Origin: Pseudomonas zanjanensis
GTDB lineage: Bacteria; Pseudomonadota; Gammaproteobacteria; Pseudomonadales; Pseudomonadaceae
Reading direction: 5' to 3'
Assembly: GCF_014268745.2 (NCBI RefSeq)
Contig: NZ_JABWRB020000001.1
Location: 2,170,001-2,234,000 of the forward strand
Length of the DNA stretch: 64,000 nucleotides
The position numbers and the translations under genes were made by a program. The notes beneath the pieces are model-generated. The model was not told the origin of the DNA. It was given only the letters and a program-made list of their open reading frames with translations, and ran no database searches. Below, in pieces: positions 42,766-52,262 of the stretch. Numbering within the stretch: the stretch's first letter is position 1; each line of letters opens with the position of its first letter.

Positions 42766-44073
42766 CTATGGCGCAACCAACCACTCATTGGCCCGGCGAA
42801 TATCTCCATCTCCCAATCGCCCGCTCCAGCGATGCAATACCAGCAAACTGGTCACGAACTTGTATTGGGACTGATAGAAATCACGCCGTGCACGAAACTC
42901 TTCCTTGATGCTATCGAGCACATCGACCGCATTCTTGACGCCGTAGCCGAAGGCTTTTTCCGTGGCTATCCGTGACTTTCCAGCCGATTCCAGCGCGCGA
43001 CGCGTTGCCTTGATCCGACTGAGTTCGGCCGTCATGCCAAGATAAGCCGTGCGGGTTTCCTTGATGACCTGGCGTCGCAAGGCTTCCAGTTCTTGCTGGG
43101 CGACTTCCTTGTCACTTTCGGAACTCGATACCCGTGCACGGGTAGAACCGCCGCTGTAGAGCGGCATTTGCAAGTCCAGGGAAGCAACGAGGTTGTCCGA
43201 GCGCGGCGTCACGGCGCCTTCATAGCCGATGTCGCTGCGTTGCGCCGTCAAGTTCAGCCCCAGCCGAGGCAGATGCCCCGCCTTGTTTTCAGCGATGGCC
43301 GCCTCGGCGGCGCGGACACTGTGCTCGCGGGCGTGCAGCGCCGGGTTGCTGTCCAGCGCCGCCTGCACCCAATCGTCTTGTGCTTGCGCCGGCAGACTGA
43401 AGGCTGGATTGTCGCCAATGCGCTTGAATCGCTCGCTGACATCGCGCCCCACCAGTTCAGAGATGGCCTCACGACTGACCAGGACCTTGTTGCTGGCTTC
43501 GATCTCGTCAGCCTTGAGCGCGTCCACCCGCGCTTCAAGATCCAATGCGTCGGTGACCATCGCCATCTGCCGGGCGTACAAGGCCTTGACGCGCTTGAGG
43601 TTACGTTCGGTCGCCTCCAGTTCGCTGCGCACCAGCGACAATTCGTCTTCCGCCGCAAGCACGGCGAAGTAGCGCTCGGACAGATCAATGCTGGCCTGCA
43701 CCCGGGTATCGTCGGACTCATAGCCACTCTGCCGGGTCAACTCGATGTACTTCTGGTAACTGCGCCAGACCTGCGGGTCATAGATCACCTGGTTGAGCAC
43801 CACGGCCATGCGCTTGCCGTTGTACTGGATACGGTTCAGGTCATCGTCGCGCCGACTGCGGTTGAGGCTGCTGCTGGCATTTAGCTGCGGCAGCAATTGG
43901 CCAAAGGCTGCGCGTTCCTTGCCCTCGCCGCTGCGGGTCAGGGCTTGTGCCCGCAGGACGCGCGGATCGGCCCCCTGCGCTTCCTGGTGCAACTGCCACA
44001 GGTCGACATAAGTGTCGTCAGCGAGGACTCCCAACGGCACGAGGGCCAGGCACATCATGATCAAGCACTTCAT
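42766..44073 (-). CDS. TolC-family outer-membrane channel of the type I secretion system
   Basis: The 435-residue protein has a signal peptide (MKCLIMMCLALVPLGVLA) and two TolC-like repeats rich in coiled coil (VDLWQLHQEAQGADPRVLRAQA, then LDSNPALHAREHSVRAAEAAIAE). It resembles AprF/PrtF channels. Its ATG follows the HlyD stop by one base; a gap of 126 bases separates it from the protease gene. Confidence 0.85.
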   Translation of the reverse strand: MKCLIMMCLALVPLGVLADDTYVDLWQLHQEAQGADPRVLRAQALTRSGEGKERAAFGQLLPQLNASSSLNRSRRDDDLNRIQYNGKRMAVVLNQVIYDPQVWRSYQKYIELTRQSGYESDDTRVQASIDLSERYFAVLAAEDELSLVRSELEATERNLKRVKALYARQMAMVTDALDLEARVDALKADEIEASNKVLVSREAISELVGRDVSERFKRIGDNPAFSLPAQAQDDWVQAALDSNPALHAREHSVRAAEAAIAENKAGHLPRLGLNLTAQRSDIGYEGAVTPRSDNLVASLDLQMPLYSGGSTRARVSSSESDKEVAQQELEALRRQVIKETRTAYLGMTAELSRIKATRRALESAGKSRIATEKAFGYGVKNAVDVLDSIKEEFRARRDFYQSQYKFVTSLLVLHRWSGRLGDGDIRRANEWLVAP

Positions 44074-44074
44074 T

Positions 44075-45397
44075 TCAGTCCTCGATCAACGAACGCGCGA
44101 ACACGTTGCTCGCCGGCTGTATCAAATATTGCAACAGCGTCCGCGCGCCCGTATTGACCAGCACTTCGACCGGCATGCCCGGCACCAGGGTAAGGTTGCC
44201 CAGCGTCTGGCGCCCTTTGTCCGTCAGGGCCACACGTGCCAGGTAATAGGCTGCGCCAGTGTCCTTGTTGATCAGGCGGTCAGCGGAGATCTGCACCAAC
44301 CGTCCCTCGATGACGGGCGTGGTGCTGCTCTTGAATGCGCTGAAGCGAATGTCCGCCAACTTGCCCAAGGCAATGCGGTCGATGTCCATCGGCGACACTT
44401 GGGCCTCGACGATCAGCTCCTCGTTGGCCGGGACGATGTCCAGCAGCGCAGTGCCCGGGCTGACCACGGCACCCAGGGTGTGGACGGTCATGCCCATGAC
44501 CATTCCGGACTCCGGCGCGAGAATATCGGTACGCTGGTCGCGGTCCTGCAGGGTTGCCAGTCGCTCGCGCAATTCGTACACCTTGGTCCGCGCATCGCCC
44601 AGCAGGCCGGCGACCTCGCTGGCGAAGGCCTTCTTCAACTGCAGGATCTTCAACTTCGCCTCGTCGACATGGACCCGCGCTTGCGCGATTTCGGACTGGC
44701 TTTCAGCGATTTCGGTTTGCAGGCGAGCGAGGCTGCGCTCCTGCTCGCGCAGCCGCTGTTTGTCCACGTAGCCTTCGGCAAGCAGTGCCCGCAAGTCGAC
44801 TATTTCCTCTTGATAGGAGGCGGCCAGCATCTGTTTGCTGGCGATGATGGCCTTGAATCCGCGAACCTGTTCCTCGATTTGTCCGATGGTCGTCTCTTGC
44901 AAGCCGATTTCACCCAGCAACGAGGTCCGTCGAGTCTGGAAAATTCGCGCTTCACTGTCGCGGGCTTCTTGTACCCGCGGGTCCGCGAGGTCCAGGGTCG
45001 GCACCGCCGCAGGTTCGGGCAGCGCGTCACGTTCAGCCTCCAACCGGGCCTGCAATTGGAGCGCGGCGATCAACTGGCTGCGGGTCGTTTCCATTTCCGA
45101 ACGTGCCTGGGTATTGTCGAGCACCAACAGCACATCACCGATTTTCACCAGATCTCCGTCGTGCACCCGCAGTTCGCGCACAATGCCACCTTCCAGATGC
45201 TGCACCGTCTTGCGGTAACTTTTGACCGTCACCACGCCCGGCGCGAGTGCCGAGCTGTCGAGCGGGGCCAACGCCGCCCAGCCACCGAACAGGCCAAAGG
45301 TGACCAGCAGCATGAGGTAGCCGACGCGGCGTATCGGCCTGTCATCGATGGGCAACGCGGCGGATGAGTGTTGAGTGTATTGCATGAAATGGCTCAT
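44075..45397 (-). CDS. HlyD-family membrane fusion protein of the type I secretion system
   Basis: This 440-residue adaptor has one N-terminal membrane helix (RVGYLMLLVTFGLFGGWAAL), a lipoyl-like part (GGIVRELRVHDGDLVKIGDVLLVLD), a long coiled-coil hairpin and a C-terminal barrel. AGGAAACGG precedes the ATG. It bridges the ABC exporter and the outer-membrane channel (AprE/PrtE-like). Confidence 0.88.
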   Translation of the reverse strand: MSHFMQYTQHSSAALPIDDRPIRRVGYLMLLVTFGLFGGWAALAPLDSSALAPGVVTVKSYRKTVQHLEGGIVRELRVHDGDLVKIGDVLLVLDNTQARSEMETTRSQLIAALQLQARLEAERDALPEPAAVPTLDLADPRVQEARDSEARIFQTRRTSLLGEIGLQETTIGQIEEQVRGFKAIIASKQMLAASYQEEIVDLRALLAEGYVDKQRLREQERSLARLQTEIAESQSEIAQARVHVDEAKLKILQLKKAFASEVAGLLGDARTKVYELRERLATLQDRDQRTDILAPESGMVMGMTVHTLGAVVSPGTALLDIVPANEELIVEAQVSPMDIDRIALGKLADIRFSAFKSSTTPVIEGRLVQISADRLINKDTGAAYYLARVALTDKGRQTLGNLTLVPGMPVEVLVNTGARTLLQYLIQPASNVFARSLIED

Positions 45398-45404
45398 CCG
45401 TTTC

Positions 45405-47120
45405 CTACGGTTGAATCGCGGCAGCCTGGCGGGCCGCGGGTGTTGCGTCTCGCAGGCGTGCCAGGACCTGGTCCCGCGGCCCGAACAGACTCAGTTCGCC
45501 TTGATTGAGCACCAGCAGTTTGTCCACCTGCGCCAGCACCCCGGATCGATGGGTAATGACAAACACCGTGGCCCTGCTCTGCCTGAGCTTTTGCAGCGCC
45601 TCGGCGAGCATTTTTTCGCCGGCATCATCCAGGTTGGAGTTCGGCTCATCGAGCACCACCAGGCGCGGTTCGCCGTACAAGGCGCGGGCCAGGCCGATAC
45701 GTTGTCGCTGGCCGCCGGACAATCCACCGCCATTGGCACCGATCAAGGTGTCGTAGCCATCGGGCAGTTGCAGAATTAACTCATGGACTCCCGCCATGCG
45801 CGCGGCGGCGACCACGGCCGGTGCGTTCACCGTGCCAAAGCGGGAAATGTTCTGGCTGATCGAGCCTTCGAAGAGTTCGATGTCCTGGGGCAGATAACCG
45901 ATGTACTGGCCCAACTCCTCCCGACGCCATTGGCTGATGTCCGCACCGTCCAGGCGTACGGTGCCAGCCAGGCACGGCCAAACGCCCAGCAATGCCCTGG
46001 CGAGGGTCGACTTCCCCGCGCCGCTGGGACCAATGATGCCCACCACCTCGCCTGCGCTCACCTGGAAATTCACGCCGCGAATAATCGGTTTGCGCGCATC
46101 CGGGGCCCCTGCCGAGAGGCCCTCGACGCGAATCGCCCCTTCAGGCGCCGGCAGCGGCATGCGCTCAGGCTCGGCGGCCACCTTGAGCAGCAATTCGTGC
46201 AACCGGGCGTATTGCGAACGGGCGCCCAGGAAGCCTTTCCATACGCCGATCAACTGATCGATGGGCGCCAACGCGCGCCCTAGCAAAATCGAGCCGGCAA
46301 TCATCAGCCCGGACGAAATCTCGTGATTGATCGCCAAATAGGCGCCCAGGCCCAGCACCAGCGACTGAACGATTTGCCGGAACGTCCTGGACACCGAGGT
46401 CATGGTCGCGGCGCGGTCGCTGGCCAGGCTTTGCAGGGCAAGAATCTTATGGGTTCGCCCGCTCCAGTGCTGACGCAGGCTGGCAAGCATGCCCATGGAT
46501 TCCACCACTTCGGCATTGCGCAAGCTTTTGTGGGTGAGCGCAGTGGCTGCCATCTGTTCACGGTTGGCCGCCTGCAGCGGCGCATGGGTGAGCTTTTCAT
46601 TGGCGAAGGCCAGCGCCCCCAGCAACACGGCACTGACGATTCCCATCCAGCCGTACCAGGGATGGAACATGAACATGACCGCGAGGTAGATCGGAATCCA
46701 CGGCACGTCGAAAAACGCGAACAGGCCGTTGCCCGTCAGGAACTGGCGTAAGCCGTTCAGGTCGCTCAAAGGCTGGGCCGTGGCATTCAGGCCACTGGTA
46801 TTGAGCGCCTGCTTGAAACTGGCATCGAACAGACGCTGGCTCAGCAGCGTATCCAGACGCGTACTGATCCGCACCATGATCCGCGAACGGACCCACTCCA
46901 AGCCCCCCATGGTGATCATCAACAGCAACATGATCAGCGTCAGCATCAACAGCGTCGACACGCTGGCGCTGCCTACCGCGCGGTCATACACCTGCAGCAT
47001 GTAGAACGAAGGAACGAGCATCAGCAAGTTGACGAAAAAACTGAAAAAACCAACGGAAAGAAAACTGCCCTTGCAGACGGCAAGGGCGCCTTCCAGTTCG
47101 GTCCTGGCGCGGGCTGACAT
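45405..47120 (-). CDS. Type I secretion ABC transporter (PrtD/AprD family)
   Basis: This 571-residue half-transporter has membrane helices in the first 300 residues (FFSFFVNLLMLVPSFYMLQVYDR), Walker A GPSGAGKST, signature LSGGQRQRI and Walker B VVLDEPN. It lacks an N-terminal C39 peptidase domain, as expected for exporters of RTX proteases. It is the first gene of the minus-strand operon ABC, adaptor, channel, protease; AGGTGA precedes the start. Confidence 0.9.
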   Translation of the reverse strand: MSARARTELEGALAVCKGSFLSVGFFSFFVNLLMLVPSFYMLQVYDRAVGSASVSTLLMLTLIMLLLMITMGGLEWVRSRIMVRISTRLDTLLSQRLFDASFKQALNTSGLNATAQPLSDLNGLRQFLTGNGLFAFFDVPWIPIYLAVMFMFHPWYGWMGIVSAVLLGALAFANEKLTHAPLQAANREQMAATALTHKSLRNAEVVESMGMLASLRQHWSGRTHKILALQSLASDRAATMTSVSRTFRQIVQSLVLGLGAYLAINHEISSGLMIAGSILLGRALAPIDQLIGVWKGFLGARSQYARLHELLLKVAAEPERMPLPAPEGAIRVEGLSAGAPDARKPIIRGVNFQVSAGEVVGIIGPSGAGKSTLARALLGVWPCLAGTVRLDGADISQWRREELGQYIGYLPQDIELFEGSISQNISRFGTVNAPAVVAAARMAGVHELILQLPDGYDTLIGANGGGLSGGQRQRIGLARALYGEPRLVVLDEPNSNLDDAGEKMLAEALQKLRQSRATVFVITHRSGVLAQVDKLLVLNQGELSLFGPRDQVLARLRDATPAARQAAAIQP

Positions 47121-47399
47121 GGTTTATCACCTGAGGTCCGATGCTGGTCAAACCTGAAAAATCACATGGGCATAGGCGTGCGAACGCCTGGGATATCTTT
47201 CGGCGGGATCCCGCTAGGGCGCCCGCGCAATCGAATCTACCGCGTTGTATCGGCATGCTTGTGTGGTTCTTAAGGGAAAATTGGCGGGTAGGCCGTGCGG
47301 CGTGGGCGCCCGAGATCAATGTCCTCCCTGAGGCGGCCTGATAGCCGACCTGGTTCTTGATGGGACTGCGTTTGTCCTGTGGGAGATTCTATGGTTGAG

Positions 47400-47800
47400 G
47401 GGAAGCCCTCAAGCCGCTTTTGGTTGGTATTCGCTTTGTCCTTTCAGCAAAGCGAATACGATCCGAGCAAGCTTGCTCGCGATATCGGTAGCCCAGCCAC
47501 ATAGATGCCTGCCTGTACCCCGCTCTTGCTCTTGCTCTTGCTTTGGATCTTGATCTTGATCTTGATCTGAGCGCCCCGTTAACCACGCTGGCCGAACGCA
47601 GGCATTGCGCAGTGGGCATCCCGGCATGGATGCCGGGATAGCCGCGCTGGGCCATGGATGGCCCTTCGCGGCGGCCCACGGAGCAATGCCGGAGTGAGGG
47701 CACACCGAGCCTTAGCGAGGTGCCGAGTGGTGGGGCAAAGCGCTTTTGGTTACTTTTGGCGCTTTTCCAAAAGTGACCCGCCGTAAGGGCGGAACCCTAA
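47400..47800. repeat. Structured repetitive intergenic element
   Basis: No credible gene is seen between 47121 and 47848. The stretch holds hexamer runs of CTTGCT and GATCTT types (47522-47568), two look-alike hairpins around CATGGATG (TCCCGGCAT/ATGCCGGGA at 47619-47638 and GGGCCAT/ATGGCCC at 47649-47664), and a longer stem at 47748-47778 (GGTTACTTTTGG/CCAAAAGTGACC). From memory, close relatives of the right part recur as intergenic elements in P. fluorescens-group genomes. Confidence 0.55.
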
Positions 47801-47848
47801 GCCGCCGTGACCGAAATAACGGATATACACACAGTCTCCCCTAAACCC

Positions 47849-49135
47849 TCACGCCTCCCAGCGACGAAACAACACGCTGGCATTAACCCCCCCAAACCCA
47901 AACCCATTGGAAAGCGCATGGGTAATCGGCATCTCCCTGGCACAAAGACCAACCAGATCAAGCCCCGCAGCCCCCTCGTCAGGATGAACCAGGTTCAAGG
48001 TCGGCGGAACAATCTGGTCCCGAAGCGCCAACACCGTAAAAATAGCCTCGATACCACCCGCCGCCCCCAACAGATGCCCAGTGGCCGACTTGGTGGAGGT
48101 GATCGCCACATCGGAACCGCGCCCGAACACCGAGCGAATCGCCGCCAGCTCACCATTGTCGCCAACCTGGGTGGACGTCGCATGGGCATTGATATGCTGC
48201 ACGTCTGTGGGACTGACCCCGGCCTGGCGCAACGCCTGCTCCATCGCGCGCCGGGCGCCGTCGCCATCTTCCGGGCCGGCGGTCAGGTGGTAGGCATCGG
48301 CGCTGGTGCCGTAACCCACCAACTCCGCCAACGGCTTGGCGCCGCGGGCAAGGGCGTGTTCCAGCGACTCGATCACCAGCAGCCCTGCCCCCTCGGCCAT
48401 GACAAAGCCGTCGCGATCTCGATCGAAAGGCCGCGAGGCCTCTTGCGGGCGCTCGGCAAAACCGGTGGATAGCGCGCGAGCGGCGGCAAAACAACCCAGG
48501 GTTACGCGATCTATCGCTGCTTCCGTCCCGCCGCATATGGCGACATCCGCCTCGCCGCTGCGGATGAGCCTGGCCGCATCGCCAATGGCCTGCACCCCCG
48601 CCGCACAGGCGGTGACCGGCGCACCGAGCGGGCCTTTGAAACCGTGACGGATGGACACGTGCCCGGCCGCCATGTTGGCGAGAAAGGCCGGCGCCGTGAA
48701 CGGTGACAATCGGCGCGGACCTCGCTCATCAGTGGTGCGGACCGCACCGGCAATTGCGCCAAAACCACCCACGCCCGAAGCAATGATCGTCGCCGTCCGC
48801 TCCTGGTCGTGGGCATCGGTCGGTTGCCAGCCCGCCTGTTGCAACGCTTCTTCGGCCGCCACCAGGGCGAACTCAATGAAGCGATCCATTTTCTTGCGAT
48901 CCTTGGCGGGGATGATGCGCTCGGGGTCGTAACCGGCGATGGGGTCTTCTTCCAACGACGGCACCTGGCCGCCCACGGCCACGCCCGTCCCCTCGGTGAT
49001 ATCGCCAGACAGGAGACGAATGCCGGAGCGCCCAGCCAGCAAGCGCGGCCAGACTTCTTCCACGCCACAACCCAGCGGGCCGACAATGCCCACGCCAGTG
49101 ACGACGATGCGTTTTTGCCCTTGGGAAGTCATCAT
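47849..49135 (-). CDS. FabF-like beta-ketoacyl-ACP synthase II paralogue
   Basis: This 428-residue condensing enzyme has the Cys-His-His triad: Cys177 in TACAAG, His318 in INAHATST and His354 in SATGHLLGA. Start 49135 has GAAGAGG upstream. It extends acyl chains from malonyl-ACP in the cytoplasm. Unlike housekeeping fabF it is not next to acpP or other fab genes; it is the third gene of an RND efflux operon, 46 bases after the pump gene. It may alter membrane fatty acids in step with the pump or act as a spare target insensitive to an inhibitor that the pump exports. Confidence 0.85.
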   Translation of the reverse strand: MMTSQGQKRIVVTGVGIVGPLGCGVEEVWPRLLAGRSGIRLLSGDITEGTGVAVGGQVPSLEEDPIAGYDPERIIPAKDRKKMDRFIEFALVAAEEALQQAGWQPTDAHDQERTATIIASGVGGFGAIAGAVRTTDERGPRRLSPFTAPAFLANMAAGHVSIRHGFKGPLGAPVTACAAGVQAIGDAARLIRSGEADVAICGGTEAAIDRVTLGCFAAARALSTGFAERPQEASRPFDRDRDGFVMAEGAGLLVIESLEHALARGAKPLAELVGYGTSADAYHLTAGPEDGDGARRAMEQALRQAGVSPTDVQHINAHATSTQVGDNGELAAIRSVFGRGSDVAITSTKSATGHLLGAAGGIEAIFTVLALRDQIVPPTLNLVHPDEGAAGLDLVGLCAREMPITHALSNGFGFGGVNASVLFRRWEA

Positions 49136-49181
49136 TTGAAACCTCTTCATTTGCTCAGTCGACGTTCATTGAATGGCTGGC

Positions 49182-52100
49182 TTACGCCAACGGTGCTGCC
49201 GGGGTGTGCGCTGGCGCGTCAGGACGGATCTTGAACCAGATGGCGTACATCGCCGGCAGGAACACCAACGTCATGACGGTGCCGACGAACGTGCCGCCGA
49301 TCAGCGTGTAGGCCAACGTGCCCCAGAACACCGAGTGCGTTAGCGGGATAAAAGCCAGGATGGCCGCCAACGCTGTCAGCAGGACCGGGCGCGCCCGTTG
49401 CACCGTGGCTTCGATGACCGCATGGAAGGGTTCCAGCCCCTCTTGTTTGTTGTGATGGATCTGCCCGATCAGGATCAGCGTGTTGCGCATCAGGATGCCC
49501 GAGAGCGCGATCAGGCCCACCAGGGCGTTGATCCCGAACGGCTGTTGGAAGATCAGCAACGTCGGCACCACCCCAATCAAACCCAGGGGCGCGGTGAGGA
49601 ACACCATGATCATGGCCGAGATCGAACGCACCTGCACGATGATGATCAGCAGGGTCAGGGCCACCATGATTGGCACCAGCGGCACGATCGCCTTGCCGGC
49701 CTTGCCCGACTCCTCGATGGCGCCTGCCTGCTCGATCCGATAGCCGCTCGGCAGGGTGTCGATGATCGACTGCAGGGCCTTGATGATCGCGCTCGATACG
49801 TCCGGTGGCTGCAAGCCTTCGGCAATGTCGCCGCGCACGGTCATGGTCGGGGTGCGGTCACGACGACGAAGAATCGGATCCTCCATGCGCACATCGACCT
49901 CGCCCACCTGGGACAGCGGAATACGCTGACCCGCCGCACCCACCAGGGTAAAGCCCTCGATCCTCGCCGGGTCGAGGCGAATATCACCGGCCGCGCGACC
50001 GACCACCTGCACCGAGCGGATGTCCTCGCGAACCGCCGTGATCGGCACCCCCGCCAGCAGGAACTGCAATTGCCGCGCGACCGCATTGGACGTCAGGCCT
50101 ACCGCCTGCAAGCGGTCCTGGTCCAGGGTGAAATGCAACGTCGGCGTCAGTGGCCCCCAATCGGTATTGACGGTCCGCATCAACGGGCTCGCCTGCATGA
50201 CGCCCTGGACCTGCGCCGCGATCTCGCGCAACTTCGACGGATCCGGCCCCATCACCCGGTAGGCAACCGGATACGGTGAATACGGGCCGAACACCAGTTG
50301 CGTCACGCGGATGCGCGCCTCCGGGACAAGCCCCTCGGCTGCCGCCTCGCGAAGACGGAACTTGAGGGTCTCGCGCGCTTCCTGGCTGTCGGTCAACACG
50401 ACGATCTTGGCGAACGACGGATCGGGCAGTTCCGGCGCCATCGCCAGGTAGAAACGTGGCGCACCCTGGCCGATGTAGGCCGTGACGATTTTCGCCTCGT
50501 CCTGTTTTTGCAACCAGGCCTCGACCTTGGCGGTGGTGGCGCTGGTCTGCTCGATGGAAGTGCCATAGGGCATTTGCACTTCGATCAGCACCTCCGGGCG
50601 ATCGGAGGTCGGGAAGAACTGTTTCTTCACCAGGCCCATGCCGAGGATCGCCACGATAAATGTCGTGACCACTGTGCCGGCCACCCACCATTTGCCCGCG
50701 ATGACCCGGGTCAGGACCTGGCGAAAACGATTGTAGTGGCGAGTGTTATAGATGGCTGCGTGGCCACCCTCGACCTGCTTGATGTCCGGTAACATCTTCA
50801 CCCCCAGGTAAGGGGTGAACGCTACCGCCACCACCCAGGACGCGATCAGGGCGATACCGACGATCCAGAACATGTTGCTGGTGTACTCGCCGGCGGTCGA
50901 TTGGGCGAAACCGTTGGGCATGAATCCGATCGCTGTCACCAACGTACCGGACAACATCGGCGCGGCCGTATGGCTCCAGGCATAGGCGGAGGCCTTGATT
51001 CGGTCGTAGCCTTCCTCCATCTTCACCACCATCATTTCGATGGCGATGATGGCATCATCCACCAACAACCCGAGCGCCAGGATCAGTGATCCCAGTGTGA
51101 TGCGGTCAAAATTCTTGCCGGTGGCCGCCATGACCACGAACACCACGGCCAACGTCAATGGCACCGCCGCCGCGACCACCACCCCCACACGCCAACCCAT
51201 GCTGAGAAAGCAGACGATCATCACCACCAGCAACGCGACGAAGAATTTGACCATGAACTCACCGACGGCCGAGTCGATGTTCACCGATTGGTCGGTGACT
51301 TTGGTGAGGGTCATGCCCAAGGGCATGTCTTCGTTGATCCTGGTCGTCTCCGCATCCAGGGCCTTGCCCAGGTCCAGGCCGTTCCAGCCTTCACGCATCA
51401 CGACGCCCAGCAACAGCGCGTCTTCACCGTTGTTGCGCACCAGGAACGTGGCTGGATCCTCGTAGCCACGCTCGACGGTCGCCACGTCCGAGAGCTTGAG
51501 CGTGCGCCCTTGAATCGCCAGGGGCGTGTCGCGAATTTTCGCCAATTTATCGAACGCGCCGTCGACCCGAAGGAAGACCTGCGGTCCATTGGTTTCGATC
51601 GAGCCGGCGGGCGTGAGCGCGTTCTGACTGTTCAACGCCGCGAAGATATCCTGGGGCGAGACGCCCAGGGTGGCCAGCCGATCATGGGAGAAGGAAATAA
51701 AGATACGCTCGGCCCGCTCGCCGATGATGTTGACTTTTTTCACCCCCGCCACGTGCAGCAGGCGCTGGCGCAACGCTTCGGCATCACGCACCAGCAATCG
51801 CTGCGGCTCGCCCTTGGCTTTCAGGGCGAACAGCGCGAACGTCACATCGGAAAACTCGTCATTGACCATTGGCCCGATGACGCCGGCCGGCAACTTGAGC
51901 GCTTCGTCCTGGAGTTTTTTGCGCGCCTGATAGAACTCCTCTTGCACCTGGGAAGGTGGCGTTCGATCGACCAGCGACACCATGGTGAAGGCCAGGCCGG
52001 GACGGGTGTAGGTTTCCGTGCGGTCGTACCACTTCAATTCCTGCAAGCGTTTTTCAAGCGGCTCGGCGACCTGGTCCTGCATTTCCTGGGCGGTTGCGCC

Positions 52101-52262
52101 CGGCCATGCGGTGATGACGGTCAACTGCTTGACCGTAAACGGTGGGTCCTCGGCGCGCCCCAACTGGAAGAACGCCAAGGTCCCCGCGACGGCGATCAGG
52201 AAAATCAGAAACACGGTAATGGATCGCTCGCGAACGGCGAGCGCCGACAGGTTGAGGCTCAT
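49182..52262 (-). CDS. RND-family efflux transporter
   Basis: This 1026-residue inner-membrane pump has 12 helices and two large periplasmic loops; the proton-relay Asp pair is in LGLLVDDAIIAIE, and the repeat of the fold at the C-terminus has GINALVGLIALSGILMRNTLILI. The N-terminus (MSLNLSALAVRERSITVFLIFLI) resembles the TriC/VexF-like branch rather than MexF/MexB. Its ATG overlaps the adaptor stop by four bases. Works with the adaptor gene upstream and the divergently encoded outer-membrane factor. Confidence 0.9.
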   Translation of the reverse strand: MSLNLSALAVRERSITVFLIFLIAVAGTLAFFQLGRAEDPPFTVKQLTVITAWPGATAQEMQDQVAEPLEKRLQELKWYDRTETYTRPGLAFTMVSLVDRTPPSQVQEEFYQARKKLQDEALKLPAGVIGPMVNDEFSDVTFALFALKAKGEPQRLLVRDAEALRQRLLHVAGVKKVNIIGERAERIFISFSHDRLATLGVSPQDIFAALNSQNALTPAGSIETNGPQVFLRVDGAFDKLAKIRDTPLAIQGRTLKLSDVATVERGYEDPATFLVRNNGEDALLLGVVMREGWNGLDLGKALDAETTRINEDMPLGMTLTKVTDQSVNIDSAVGEFMVKFFVALLVVMIVCFLSMGWRVGVVVAAAVPLTLAVVFVVMAATGKNFDRITLGSLILALGLLVDDAIIAIEMMVVKMEEGYDRIKASAYAWSHTAAPMLSGTLVTAIGFMPNGFAQSTAGEYTSNMFWIVGIALIASWVVAVAFTPYLGVKMLPDIKQVEGGHAAIYNTRHYNRFRQVLTRVIAGKWWVAGTVVTTFIVAILGMGLVKKQFFPTSDRPEVLIEVQMPYGTSIEQTSATTAKVEAWLQKQDEAKIVTAYIGQGAPRFYLAMAPELPDPSFAKIVVLTDSQEARETLKFRLREAAAEGLVPEARIRVTQLVFGPYSPYPVAYRVMGPDPSKLREIAAQVQGVMQASPLMRTVNTDWGPLTPTLHFTLDQDRLQAVGLTSNAVARQLQFLLAGVPITAVREDIRSVQVVGRAAGDIRLDPARIEGFTLVGAAGQRIPLSQVGEVDVRMEDPILRRRDRTPTMTVRGDIAEGLQPPDVSSAIIKALQSIIDTLPSGYRIEQAGAIEESGKAGKAIVPLVPIMVALTLLIIIVQVRSISAMIMVFLTAPLGLIGVVPTLLIFQQPFGINALVGLIALSGILMRNTLILIGQIHHNKQEGLEPFHAVIEATVQRARPVLLTALAAILAFIPLTHSVFWGTLAYTLIGGTFVGTVMTLVFLPAMYAIWFKIRPDAPAHTPAAPLA

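Noticed and set aside
47389..47705. Two overlapping frames of about 100 codons, Arg/Ser-rich or Gln/Asp-rich
   Set aside because: They are translations of the hexamer runs and hairpins in the repetitive element; no ribosome site and no protein-like pattern.
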